Source of the DNA: Hexactinellida sp. DTS-2022
Taxonomy: Eukaryota > Porifera > Hexactinellida
DNA length: 64,000 nt
Direction: 5' to 3'
NCBI GenBank assembly: GCA_028753945.1
Contig: JAPNXP010000006.1
Location: 930,001 to 994,000, forward strand
A program made the position numbers and the translations under genes. Under the pieces are notes generated by a model, which saw nothing but the letters and a program-made list of their open reading frames with translations, searched no databases and was not told the DNA's origin. Shown here piece after piece: positions 21,343 through 35,500 of the stretch (its first letter is position 1; every line of letters starts with the position of its first letter).

Positions 21343-24300
21343 ATGAAGAGTGTATGTGATAAATTGGTGGTGTTTTTTATAACAATCGTGTCAGTGTCAG
21401 TTCTACAAATCAAAGCAGGTAATATTAATAGTAAATAGTAAACAAAAATTCAACACATATGCATGGATAAAAACGAACCATTTTGATATTTACATGTTGT
21501 TATCTTTCCTGCAGCTCCAGTTCCTGACTTAATTTTCAGAAATACTAATTATAAGTTCTTCTCTCATTCTACATTAATTAACTGGGCAACGGCTGAAACA
21601 TATTGCAATGCTTGGGGAGGTAATCTGGCTACAATTGAGTCATCAAAAGAAGATAAAATGCTGAAGCTGTTGACCGATATACACAAATACTTTTCCTGTT
21701 GGATAGGACTGAATGACATGGATATTGAGGCAGGTACAGATGCTAGTGCATTTGTATGGGTAGATGGTAGTAACAGTACATATAGGAAATTAGGTATGTT
21801 TCCAAATAATACAAATGATAGTGACTGTGTGACTTTTCGATATGAGATGCCTAATGGAATTATATCGAATGAATGGCAAAATCTGAATTGTGATCAGTTA
21901 ACCAATTGCAGCTATTGTTCAAAACCAGGTAACTATTGAAGCATATTTTTATAAGTAAAAAGTAACACTGATTCCAACTATTATTACTAGGTGACTCCAG
22001 AGGATGTGACCTGATCTACGGAGGATCTTGTTACAGAGCATTTGAAGTGAGTGGTGGTATCAACTGGCTAGATGCTCAGTCTAGCTGTGCTGTGTGGGGC
22101 GGTGACCTGACTAGTTTTGATTTTGTAATAGATAAGGCCCTAATGTTTGAGTATATTCCTGACTCAGTAGGAGATTGCTGGATAGGATTGCATGATAGAG
22201 ATGGAGACGGGACTTTCCAATGGGTTGATGGGACAGCATTGATTTATGAGAGATGGGATACAGGGGAACCAGGTGTAGCTACTACAAATAAATGTGTGGA
22301 AATGATCGCTACTAGTAGAAGGTGGAGAAGTATCAGCTGTGATGGAACCAAAACTAGCTTTTTGTGTGAAATAGGCTTTAGCAACATAACAACCCCAGGT
22401 ATGTGTAGATAGCATGTTTTCTCAAATTATTTAAGCATATGGTATGGAATACAAACCATTTAGTAACTATTAATTAAATTTCTCAGGGGTATTATATAAT
22501 AGCACTGATTACTATCTAATGGCATATAGAAATTGAATAGTAAATTGTAGTTCATTATGTAATTTGGGATTTTGAGAAAAGGTGCATGTAGGTTACAGAT
22601 TTGGAGAGTTAATAGATGGAGGTTTGAATTTCAGATTACTGACTGTACATTTTTTCTTATTCGACTCTACAACGCTCGCATACAAAGGAGATGTGAATTC
22701 AGGTGCAACTACATGGCAGTACTCTATTAACGCTGATCTCTCATCAAGTGAAGTGCTAACTGCTACCTACATGAGTACACAGACTGGAGTGAGTTGGTTA
22801 GCAGTTGATAATACCAAGCAAGGATACTATCAGTGTCGCATCAGCAGTGCAAACAGATATACAGTAGGACTGTATAATAGTGAGAAGACAACAGGTCAGT
22901 GAATTCACAACTTTATAATCAATTTTGAATGACTCCAAATACATTTCCTATCTAGTTGCTGTATCAGGAAGCACATACACCTATATAGTAGGAGTAGATA
23001 GAGAGGATGTATTATTGCTGTGTGATCCTATGGACAGTAGTGTTGTTCTGAGCACTATAGCATGGACTGTTTTAGGTGGAAATTCCTTTACAAACCCTCT
23101 CAATATATATGATGAGAGAAGTAATTTACCATTTGAATCTACTGAGATGAATTGCTTCACCGGAGCAGTTTTAGTGACAACTAGTAGGATTAATGTGAAA
23201 GGTAACTTCTAAGTTCTAACCCAAACCATATTAATAATAATAATCGACATTTCTATTTGTTGCTCAAACACGAAACATTTAAATACTTCGCGTTAACATA
23301 TCCAAACTAAACTCACAGTTTTGTTAATAATTTTGTATCCAATTTAGCAAAAACTCAATGATGAGAACAAATTCTATATTGGGAAGTCTACAATATAGAA
23401 TATGTTATAATCAAAATACAACCCGATTTTTTCTGCTAAAGAAAATGGTCTTGCCTGTATCAAAAGTAAAAAATTGTATATTTGTTGACCCATTGAAACA
23501 TCTACAGTAGAAACCAGTTTTTTCTAAATAATGGTTTTTTCTAAATATGTAAGAATTTCCAATTGTGTTATATTTTCAATCGGTTTATTCTAGCTATCGG
23601 ATTTTTCTTACTATATTTCCATGGAAATAATTGGTTAGAAAAAAACCCGTTTTATAGTGAGAACAAATTCAGTTGGTATTTTCCCTAATTTCTTAATATA
23701 AACTGACACATAAAGAAGAGACAGACAACCATCAAACTAAGATGTTGTAGATATTATACATTCCATATTCTATTCTCTAGTACCAGAAATGACCATTCGA
23801 TACGGATCTATTGTTGGCAATACCTTCTATTCAGTAAATCCAACAGTGAATATAATTAATCTACCTTTATCAACCAAAGACATAACTATATCATTCAATC
23901 TTGATGGGAAATGGAAGCTTCCTGACAACAGCAATTATTCTAACTCTGAACTGACAATTTCTATATTCACCTCACAAAATGAGGGACTGTACAAGTTTTA
24001 TATTATTAACTGGGATAGGGGAGAGGAATGTGCCATGCAATTAAGAATTGATTCAACAATTGCAGGTATGTATGATATAATGTAGTATCGGTGATTTACT
24101 AATTGTATATTTAATATCAATATCTAGATGTTACTCCAGTGAGAGAGGTTACATTTGGAGATTCAACATATGGATACTTTACTACCACAACAAGAATTCA
24201 TTGGTTAACAGCTCAACTACGTTGTAATAACTGGCAAGGAAATCTAGCAACAATAAATTCGAAACAAATAGACTCTTTACTCTACTATCTGGTTACAGAG

Positions 24301-27300
24301 TACTTTACATGTTGGATAGGTTTGAATGACATAACAAGTGAAGCTAATCATACCGCTAGTGCATTTGTATGGGCAGATGGTAGTACTAGCACCTACAGAC
24401 AGTTTGATACGGTAGCCAATCCTAATGGTGAGCCTGATGATACAAATGGTGATAGGGATTGTGTAGGATTTCGATATGACAATAATCTTGGTTCAGATGG
24501 CTGGGATGATAGAGGATGTAATGCCCATGTTTATTGCTACTTCTGTCAGAAGTCTGGTAAGTTCTTATCATAACATTATGAGATATCAAGTTATGTTAAT
24601 ATGACTGATTATTATCCAACAGGTGACTCCAGGGGATGTGACCTGATCTATGGAGGATCTTGTTACAGAGCATTTGAAGTGAGTGTTGGTATCAACTGGC
24701 TAGATGCTCAATCTAGCTGTGCAGTGTGGGGTGGTGACCTGACTAGTATCGTTACAGAGAGAGAGAATAGCTTGTTGTACACTGCTATCTCTGATGCAGT
24801 GAGTAATTGCTGGATAGGATTGTATGAGAGAGGTGGAGATGGGACGTATCAACGGGTTGATGGGACAGTATCGAGTTACACTAACTGGACAGGAAGTGCT
24901 CCTACTGCTGACAATATAAATGATTGTATTCAAATGGACACTAATGGAGCTGGTAGCTGGATAGCTACAGACTGTAAGGGTACCAGCAATAGCTTTATTT
25001 GTAAAAAGCCTAATACAAATACAGACACAACAGGTCTGTTAACTTTAAACATTGTTAATTTAATTTATAGAAACCTTTAAATTTACATCACTCTACAGGT
25101 TATGTATTCGGAGAACTGACTGACCAAGGCCTGAATTTCCGCTCACTGACAGGAAATACATTCTTATTCGACTCAACAACAATCGCATGCAAAGGAGATG
25201 TGAATTCCGGTGCAACTACATGGCTATACTCTATTAACTCAGACCTCTCATCAAGTGAAGTGCTAACTGCTGCCTATATGAGTACACAGACTGGAGTGAG
25301 TTGGTTAGCAGTTGATAATACCAAACAAGGATACTATCAGTGTCGCATCAACAGTACAAACAGATATACAGTAGGACTGTATAATAGTGAGAAGACAACA
25401 GGTCAGTAAATTCGGATAATTCTCGTCATAATCTGGTTCACATTTTCATTATTTACTATAATTCCAATTAGTTGCTGTATCAGGATTCACATACAACTAC
25501 ACTGTGGGAGTTGATGGAGAAGATATCCTGTTGCTATGTGACCCTATGAACAGTAGCTATGATCTCGGTAGCTTGAGATGGCGCTTAATAGATGGAATGA
25601 TGTACGCCAATCCACTAAATGCCTCTGCTTTGAAGGAAATATTATTACCTCAGTTGAGCACACAATTATCATGCATTTCTGAGGGAAACACAGATACTAT
25701 TATTCTCATTAACATTATATTATATTGTAAGTTATAATGTTATAGTATACTTAATTAGATATAATATACAAAGATTTGTTACCAATGTGTTAAAAATACA
25801 AATTTCTCTCATTTAGTTCCAGAGATTACAGTATCATACAATTCATTGACCAGTTTGAAATACAGTGCACCCTACCCTGCAAATAATATACTCAATCTTA
25901 ACATCTCAACACAAGACTTGTTGATTTCCGTAACTTCCCCAGGGAGATGGAAACTACCGGATAATACTTATGATACATCATTAATGCTGTATTTTGCATC
26001 ATTGAGCAATGATACATTCGGACTATACCAGTTCTATACTATCAATTGGAATGGTGTTGAAGTATGTTCTATACAAATCATATTATTACAAGGAGGTAAG
26101 TACAGGTATCCCTCTTTTTACGCGGTAGATGCGTTCCTTGAAAAGCCCGCGTAAAACGAAATCGCGTAAAAAAACGGTTCATTCTCATAGTAACACATAT
26201 TAAACCAATAGATGCGTTTCCAAATATTATAAACATCGAATAAAATTTTAAATACCTAGTGTTTAAACACTAAGAAATCCAACATCCGGACCTCTCAGAT
26301 AGCCAAGGTTTCCGTGTGTATGTTAATCCCATGGGAATTCCCATAGGATTTCCAATATCGTTTTGAATGGAATTATTTTTACCTATGGGAATCCTGATAG
26401 AAACCAACTTGTGAGAATACTTGGGAATTCCCACAGAAAGGTAATTGTGTTGTGAAGTGAATTAAAATTCCCTTCACACCGCAACCCTACACCTTCGGGT
26501 ACCTCCCACAACCGGGTATCTCTAGTGTGAATAGTGAAGCAAATATGTATTCATTTGACCAATAATATATTTGGATGAACTTAATATACCACAAATACAT
26601 ATCCCTAACTATCTACTATCTCTAAATCATCATCTTTGTTTTTTTGGAAATGTAGAACCGCTTTGTTACCACTAAATCTTAAAAATTATCGAAAATATCC
26701 ATAAAAAATAGAATTAATTGTATGAAAATCATAGATAACCGCATAAAACGAGTTGAAAAATCGCGTAAAAAAAGTTTTGGTCATAAAAATTGTTCCGCGT
26801 AAAACGAAAACGCGTTAAAAAAAACCGCGTAAAACGAGGTATTACTGTATATGATTAATTTACATTATAAATATACAGTGTTATGAAGTTATATTTCATA
26901 CAGATTATACAAATGCACTTTCAATCTCAACATCAACATTGGGAACAGTCCAGAATGAATCAATAATAGTATTGAAGAACGAGATTATCACAATATCATG
27001 CGGTATTTCTAACCCAACAGATAGAGTACAATGGTATTACAGATCCTATTACGATAGTGAGGTGATTGACAAAACCTCTCTATCAACATTCTCCGTACAG
27101 ACTGGCATCAGTAGTCTAGAGGTCAGTTCAAATCAACCTGGCTACTACAGCTGTGTTATAAATGCAAACACTCTATACACAATCTCCATTGCAGACAGAG
27201 CAACATTAGGTAAGTGTATCTAATTTACATGTTAGAAGCTTCTAGCTTTTTCATTACAATGGATCCTATTCTTCTAGTTGAAATTACGAACTTTGACTCT

Positions 27301-29493
27301 CCATCCCAACAAGTTGACTACACAGCTGGCTCTACTAGCTCAATGCTCTACTACTCTCATGCTAACATTCCAGACAACTCATTACGTTGGACACCAGACA
27401 CGGTAACAAATGGTATTGATGCACAATACAGTATTGAGTATCCAAATCCAGTTCTGTTGAGTAGAATATTCTCTGATGTGGGAGCAGGTGTACACACATT
27501 TAGTTGTTTCTATAGAATGAGTCCTGTCACTCTTGTTGGAAGTCTACAGCTTGTTATCAGAGGTTTGTATTCCAAATTTATAAATATTTATACATTATTT
27601 GTTATTATCTTTAGATACAGCAGAGATAACAGTTAATTATGAGGGCTACAGCAATGCATTCAGTGATGCGAATAATCCAAACTTTCCATCTCCACAGCAA
27701 ATAAATATCCTGATAGAAACATCCAATGTAACAATTAGCTGCCACCTTACTGAATGTATTGGAATAGTAAAACTTGAAAAATCTGGACAAGAAAAGGTAA
27801 CTGAATTTCCCTTATTTATACCACAATTTACTTCAGAATCTGGTGGAGAATATTCGCTAATGAGACAAACAAGTTCTGGAAAAAACTACACCACAGCCCA
27901 TCTGAGCATAAATGTGATAATTAATCCATCGCAAGTATCTTCAAGTGCACTACTTATTTCTATCATATCAATAGTGCTCGTCGTCAAATGTATAACAGTA
28001 TAAATCAACGTACTTGTTCCGATATGTATTAAAGTATTTGTCAAAAAACGGCAAAAATTGAACTCAAGTCCGTTCAAAGACAAAAAAACAGATTCCGCTA
28101 AAAATGAATTCTCCCTCATCAAAAGAGGCCACCATAACAAACGCAAAAGATCTTCTCATTCCAGAATAGCAGGAAGTGATGCATACTCTGGTTATGCAAA
28201 CCTAGAAGAAATACAATCTCCGACAAAAGAATACATTGATCTTCCTGTTAAAACCAGTGTGGGAGAGTATATGACTATCGATGAGACATCAATAGTACAT
28301 ATTGAACCTGAAACTAAAGCTCAAAATCAGAAAGGTCCGTACTATTCAAATTTGGGTAGCTTGCCTTCAGATGATAGAAATTATGAACAATTGAAGGAAG
28401 ATAAAGAGTATATGGAAATAAATCGGTTTGAATTATATGAAACATATACATCAATGAGCGCAATCAAAGACGAAGAAATGAAATTCGTCTCAAAAGATAT
28501 TCCTGTGAAGGATTTTCCAGCCGCATACCAACAGTATGTTGCAAATGGAATGGGAAAGGATTCATTATTCTCTGTTGAATTTCGAGCATTAAACGAAGAA
28601 TCAAGGGAAAATGTTGAACCAGACAGTGATGAGGCTAAAAAAGAGGTAAATGTTGGAAAAAATCCCATTAAAAACATACTTCCTTATGATGATAATAGAG
28701 TTGTATTGCAATCTCCATACATTAAATGTAACTACATCAATGCAAGTTGGCTTGAGAATAATCAATTCATAGCCAGCCTCCATCCAACAGGAGAAACATT
28801 ACAAGATTTCCTACAGATGATCTACCAGACTGAAGCTAGTATGGTGATAATGCTAACTACGAGAAAGGAGAAAGCTAAGATCATTGGTGGAATTTCAACT
28901 CGTGTGTGTTATTGGCCTAAAAAGGAGGAATCTTTGAAATGTCATCCTTTTGAAGCCAGTTTAATCAGTTCTACTGAAACCAATGCATTTGCCAAACAAG
29001 AAATTTCAGTGAAGAACACTTTAGAAGGAAAAAATCACTCATTTACCCAGTGTATTTCTCCTATATGGAACGAAGATAGTACTGTAGTTGATTTGACGTG
29101 GGTATTTGCTCTGTTGACTCGAATCATGAAACAGAAGCAGGACTCACCTAATATTCCCATCATAATCCATTGTACCGATGGTATCTCAAAGACTGGCATC
29201 ATAATGACTGCATTGAACTCAATCAAAGAACTCAATGCTAGGAACTCAATTAACATTTTCAACGCTGTTAAGAATCTTCGGAAACAAAGAATGAACATGG
29301 TACCTACCTTGGTAAGTGAAACCAATAATCTTTTTCTTTGATTTGGGTACACATGTCAACTGTCATTCAGGCAAAAAACATGCGTGCTTAGTATTTAATT
29401 TGTATGCCTTACTTTATCCTGTTTTGTTTCCTCTAGGCTTGCTATTCAACCTGCTACTCCCTACTGAACGAATACTGTTTTATTCACCTTTGA
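21343..29493 (+). CDS. Lectin-Ig receptor pseudophosphatase, copy 2 (stop codon inside the transmembrane segment)
   Basis: Exons: 21343-21418, 21515-21928, 21991-22398, 22592-22894, 22956-23201, 23781-24065, 24128-24556, 24623-25033, 25099-25401, 25472-25726, 25817-26095, 26904-27209, 27278-27562, 27615-29311, 29437-29493. From within exon 4 onward it matches copy 1 without any difference seen, including TAA at 28001-28003 in the transmembrane region, so it too would yield a truncated product of about 1462 residues. Exons 1-3 differ from copy 1 (CTLD1 has INWATAET where copy 1 has ITRATAET) and match copy 3. In Ig1 the B-strand cysteine is tyrosine (LAYKGD instead of LACKGD), which would remove the Ig disulfide. 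Signal-peptide residues 12 and 16 are F and V rather than L and L. Confidence 0.8.
26101..26849. mobile_element. Pogo/Tigger-like non-autonomous element in intron 11, copy 2
   Basis: Tandem-duplication copy of the element at 14905-15653. Confidence 0.72.
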
Positions 29494-29794
29494 TCAGTAG
29501 TACATATTACCATAATTATGTACATATTATACGTATATTGATATTATCTTTAACAATATGTGATGTGATTCCCCTTTATACTTGTACATACGTATATCAA
29601 TAACTTAATAGTGTGTTTAAATTATAATTTTAAATCTACCAATGTGGTGATTTCAATACTGGCCCGCTACGAATAATAATTATAGTATCAAATTTGTTTA
29701 GTTATTCACTATTGAAAACAACATAATAAGATCCTTTGCAGCGTTGCCAGTTTCTTTCTATCACATTTCCTTTCATAGTTTTAAATAAATATAC

Positions 29795-29971
29795 TACAGT
29801 GGAACTTCCACAAATGGGGCCTGTGGAAACGGGGATCCTCTGAAAATTGGGTAAAAAAATACAGCAAATTCCTAGACACATAAATGAACCTCCACAAACG
29901 GCGAATCGGCAGAAATGGGGAATCGGGGTGGCTAAGACCTTGCGTCCCTGGCACCCCGTTTGTGGACTGTA
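29795..29971. repeat. 177-bp pogo-like MITE in the 3' flank of copy 2
   Basis: Tandem-duplication copy of the element at 18599-18775. Confidence 0.85.
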
Positions 29972-30158
29972 GTTTGATTAACAATATGAAAAGTGATGAG
30001 TCAGCATTTATTCTCAGTAAGTTTGTCGATTGCTAAACACCAACCAATATTTCCTAATTATTGAATTCACAAAATTGTAAAAAACATATTTTTGACCATG
30101 TCATCATCACCTCAAGGTGTTAAAACCCATTTGTAGTGGTGTTACGTGGCAAAGGGAT

Positions 30159-30343
30159 CAGGGTTTCATCCAGGCGTATGCGACGCGCCTTCAGGCGCGT
30201 AATTTCAAAAGGAAACTTTTCTAGGCGCGCGAAAATCGAGAGATGCTCCCATAGACGTAATACAAATTGAGTATTTTAGGCGCGTGTGAGCGAGCTCAAA
30301 ATTAATCTAGGCGCGCGGGTAATTTTTCCTGGATGAAAGCCTG
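30159..30343. repeat. 185-bp hAT-like MITE in the 3' flank of copy 2
   Basis: Tandem-duplication copy of the element at 18963-19147, with the same AAAGGGAT duplication. Confidence 0.85.
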
Positions 30344-32346
30344 AAAGGGATGATTAATAAATTGAATTTTTGTTTCTAGCTTGCACCATCAATGAGATAA
30401 TTTATATTTACTAATCATGTATAAATCACCATTTAATTAAATAGTTAATAAATATATTATTAATAACCACAGTGAATCAATATAATTATTACAAGTTGAA
30501 CCCAATTATGGCAGAAATTAAGTCCAAATTGAACATTCGTGATTATCCAAAGAGGTGTAAAATTAAATTCTCTATCCAAACATGAAATGTATAAAGGCCA
30601 CTATTCATAATTTTGTGATAATTATGGGCCATAATTAGTTTAAATAGGTGCTGAAATAGTTTTATTAAAAATCATGACCTCAGATTCAAATTAGACAGTC
30701 ACTCCACGCCTACATGCAAAGTTTCAGCCCTCAAACTATAAAGATGTGGCCAGGGCACCGTCTACGGTGAAATAATAATAATAAGGCAGTGATTTAGAAA
30801 TGGCCCACTACATAGTAGTCGGCACAGTAAGAACAATATAAATAAAGGCAGTAGTTTCTGTAGTCACCCACTAAGTAGTAGTCGGCACAGTAAAAAGATT
30901 TAGCACCTGAAATTTGATCCCTGAAATAATGGTTTGTGTTATGAATTTTCATCATCCATGCCTCAAAATAACTCAATTTATACGCCTCTAGGCATATCTC
31001 ACGCTTCAATATAAGGCATAACTTGTTAGAGTTAAGGAAAAGCCTAAAATAAGTCATATAAGTATAACTACCTTCTGATCTCAGAGATAATGTCTGCATC
31101 GACTCAATCCATTGAGAATCAGTGACACCGTTCCAACCACAAATTCTCATCAGCTTATCTTCCTTTTAGCAAAAAATTCTTTATATTGAGAATATATTGT
31201 TTTATATCACTATAAAGGTGTTAAACCCATTTCAGAAAGGTGGTTCGAAGGTTAACGACCCTTAGTGTGTTGGAAGTTTCCTCTTAGACAACTTAATTTC
31301 AGAGTTATTCTATTTCGAGAATAAATACTGTTGTGCGAATTCACATATTTCTATACATGTCAAATAATTCCTATACACCGACAAATACTCTGTATTGGCA
31401 AATTGTAAACATGTTTTTTCATTATCACTTCAAAGTGTTAAGACCAATATGTTAAGGTGTCATGTGGCACAAGGATCGACTGATAAATTTGAAGTTTGTT
31501 TCTATCTTGCACCATCTCTGAGATAATTTACATTTATTTGATAAGCATACATATATTATCATAAGTATAATTAATTAATTAATTAATTAAACAATTAGAT
31601 TCACAATGAATTTAATTATGTCAAACAAATTCCTGTAATTAATTTTAATCCATTGTATAGAAATACTACAAGTAAATAGAAATCTATCAAGAAAAGCATA
31701 GTTGTTGCAGTGTATTAGAGATTTTCGGGTGTCACGTATAACGGTAGATCTCTAATACATGCAACATAAACGGTCTTGTGTTTTAATAATATAGATAAAT
31801 AAATAAGACAGCATTACGACTAACTAATTAAACACTCAAATTAGTAACATTGACTCAATTTCACCTAGGAGCTAGTGTCTATCTCAATTTCAATAACCTA
31901 AATTTGGAAAAACTCGATAGTTTGACAATAATTACGCGCTATAACCAACTTACTGGATTTATTGGAATACAAACTTCCGAAGGAATCAGGTCTGCTTTCG
32001 ATGGACAATTTTCGTCAGCTTAATATGTATATTATTATGTCCTATAGGATATAGCCTCAATTTAACTACGTACTTCATATAAGTCCATTGTTAGTATTAA
32101 ATTTAGTCAACATATTATAAAGTCTCTCTATTATGAACAAATATTTGGTCCCCTGAATGTTCTTAATAAAAGAAATTGACTGTATTTCACTCGAAGAGGA
32201 AGGTTTACTATATGAACTATAAAGTTTATAGTTCATAGTTTAGTTTATAGTATAAACTATAAGTATTTCTGAATGGGAATGATTACATATTAAATCATTA
32301 TTATTGACTGAAAGTTACAATGCTAAGCTTCAGGTTAATTTAAATC

Positions 32347-32354
32347 ATGCAAAT
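32347..32354 (+). promoter_or_regulatory. Octamer-like ATGCAAAT in the copy 3 promoter
   Basis: Same conserved block, 184 bases ahead of the start codon. Confidence 0.35.
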
Positions 32355-32538
32355 GAGCATTGAACCTTTTAATGGCGTATTATTCTATACAGGAAGATTT
32401 ATTATACGAGTACACAGAATATCAAATAACCCCTGCAAATTAACCTATGAAATTATAGTGGAGGAACTATTTAATTGAGTACATAGATTTCTATGTTAAT
32501 GATAATTAGTTGGATCAACTGTACAGTGACATCTAGCA

Positions 32539-35500
32539 ATGAAGAGTGTATGTGATAAATTGGTGGTGTTTTTTATAACAATCGTGTCAGTGTCAGTTCT
32601 ACAAATCAAAGCAGGTAATATTAATAGTAAATAGTAAACAAAAATTCAACACATATGCATGGATAAAAACGAACCATTTTGATATTTACATGTTGTTATC
32701 TTTCCTGCAGCTCCAGTTCCTGACTTAATTTTCAGAAATACTAATTATAAGTTCTTCTCTCATTCTACATTAATTAACTGGGCAACGGCTGAAACATATT
32801 GCAATGCTTGGGGAGGTAATCTGGCTACAATTGAGTCATCAAAAGAAGATAAAATGCTGAAGCTGTTGACCGATATACACAAATACTTTTCCTGTTGGAT
32901 AGGACTGAATGACATGGATATTGAGGCAGGTACAGATGCTAGTGCATTTGTATGGGTAGATGGTAGTAACAGTACATATAGGAAATTAGGTATGTTTCCA
33001 AATAATACAAATGATAGTGACTGTGTGACTTTTCGATATGAGATGCCTAATGGAATTATATCGAATGAATGGCAAAATCTGAATTGTGATCAGTTAACCA
33101 ATTGCAGCTATTGTTCAAAACCAGGTAACTATTGAAGCATATTTTTATAAGTAAAAAGTAACACTGATTCCAACTATTATTACTAGGTGACTCCAGAGGA
33201 TGTGACCTGATCTACGGAGGATCTTGTTACAGAGCATTTGAAGTGAGTGGTGGTATCAACTGGCTAGATGCTCAGTCTAGCTGTGCTGTGTGGGGCGGTG
33301 ACCTGACTAGTTTTGATTTTGTAATAGATAAGGCCCTAATGTTTGAGTATATTCCTGACTCAGTAGGAGATTGCTGGATAGGATTGCATGATAGAGATGG
33401 AGACGGGACTTTCCAATGGGTTGATGGGACAGCATTGATTTATGAGAGATGGGATACAGGGGAACCAGGTGTAGCTACTACAAATAAATGTGTGGAAATG
33501 ATCGCTACTAGTAGAAGGTGGAGAAGTATCAGCTGTGATGGAACCAAAACTAGCTTTTTGTGTGAAATAGGCTTTAGCAACATAACAACCCCAGGTATGT
33601 GTAGATAGCATGTTTTCTCAAATTATTTAAGCATATGGTATGGAATACAAACCATTTAGTAACTATTAATTAAATTTCTCAGGGGTATTATATAATAGCA
33701 CTGATTACTATCTAATGGCATATAGAAATTGAATAGTAAATTGTAGTTCATTATGTAATTTGGGATTTTGAGAAAAGGTGCATGTAGGTTACAGATTTGG
33801 AGAGTTAATAGATGGAGGTTTGAATTTCAGATTACTGACTGTACATTTTTTCTTATTCGACTCAACAACGCTCGCATACAAAGGAGATGTGAATTCAGGT
33901 GCAACTACATGGCAGTACTCTATTAACGCTGATATCTCATCAAGTGAAGTGCTAACTGCTACCTACATGAGTACACAGACTGGAGTGAGTTGGTTAGCAG
34001 TTGATAATACCAAACAAGGATACTATCAGTGTCGCATCAACAGTACAAACAGATATACAGTAGGAGTGTATAATAGTGAGAAGACAACAGGTCAGTAATT
34101 CACAAACTTTATAATCAATTTTTCATTACTCCTAATACATTCCCTTATCTAGTTGCTGTATCAAATACCACATACACCTATATAGTAGGAGTAGATAGAG
34201 AGGATGTACTACTGCTGTGTGACCCTATGGACAGTAGTGTTGTTCTGAGCACTATAGAATGGAATGTTTTAGGTGGAAATTCCTTTACAAACCCTCTCAA
34301 TATATATGATGAGAGAAGTAATTTACCAGTTCAATCTACTGAGATGAATTGCTTCACCGGAGCAGTTTTAGTGACAACTAGTAGGATTTGCGTGAAAGGT
34401 AACTTCTAACCCAGGTCAAACTAATTAAATAATCATGGGCATTTGCATTTGTTGCGTCACGACGAATCATCAAAAAATAGGCGTTAACTAACATATCCAA
34501 ACTATACTCACAGTTTTGTTAATAATTTTATACCAATTTAGCAAAAACAGAATGATAGAACAAATTCTACAATATAGAATATGTTATAATCCCTATTTTA
34601 TGCTAAAGAAAATGGTCTTGTCTGTATTAAAAGTAACAAATTTGTTTATTTGTTGACCCATTGAAAACAGCTAGAGTTAAAACCGGTTTTTCTAACACCG
34701 GTTTTTTCTAACTAATGATTTTTTCTAAGTATCTACTATATATTCTAAATATGTAAGAATTTCCAATTTTGTTGTATTTTCAATCGGTTTATTCTAGCTA
34801 TCGGAATTTCTTACTATATTTCCATGGAAATAATTGGTTAGAAAAAAACCGGTTTTATAGTGAGAACAAATTCAGTTTGTATTTTCCTAATTTCATAATA
34901 TAATCGGACAACAAACAAACTGACACATAAAGAAGAGACAGACAACCATCAAACTAAGATGTTATAAATATTATATATTCCAAATTCTATTCTCTAGTAC
35001 CAGAAATGACCATTCGATACGGGTCTATTGTTGGCAATACCTTCTATTCAGTGAATCCAACAGTGAATACAATTAATCTACCCTTATCAACCAAAGACAT
35101 AACAATTTCAATCAATCTTGATGGAAAATGGAAGCTTCCTGACAACAGCTACATTACTAACACTGAACTGACAATTTCTGTATTCAGCTCACAAAATGAG
35201 GGACTGTACAAGTTTTATATTATTAACTGGGATGGGGAAGAGGAATGCGCTATGCAATTAAGAATTAACTCAGCAATTGTAGGTATGTATGATATAATGT
35301 AGTATCGGTGATTTACTAATTGTTAAATAATATCAATATTTAGACGTTACTCCAGTGAGAGAGGTTACATTTGGAGATTCAACATATGGATACTTTACTA
35401 TCACAACAAAAATTCATTGGTTAGAAGCTCAACTAGGTTGTAATTACTGGCAAGGAAATCTAGCAACAATAAATTCGAAACAAATAGACTCTTTACTCTA

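Larger units (their letters stand above)
11487..22667. repeat. First unit of an 11,196-bp tandem duplication showing no differences
   Basis: Base x equals base x+11,196 wherever I compared this interval with 22683-33863. Mismatches resume at 11486 on the left and 22668/33864 on the right. Both boundaries fall in exon 4 (Ig1), in copies 1 and 2/3, so crossover was within a coding exon. Confidence 0.85.
29494..32538. other. Intergenic DNA between copies 2 and 3
   Basis: Matches 18298-21342 without differences seen, with the same MITEs, hairpin (31703-31766) and exon-like segment. Confidence 0.6.
22683..33863. repeat. Second unit of the 11,196-bp tandem duplication
   Basis: Copy of 11487-22667. 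Every open frame on both strands in this range repeats with the same translation, and the sampled base lines match exactly. Confidence 0.85.
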
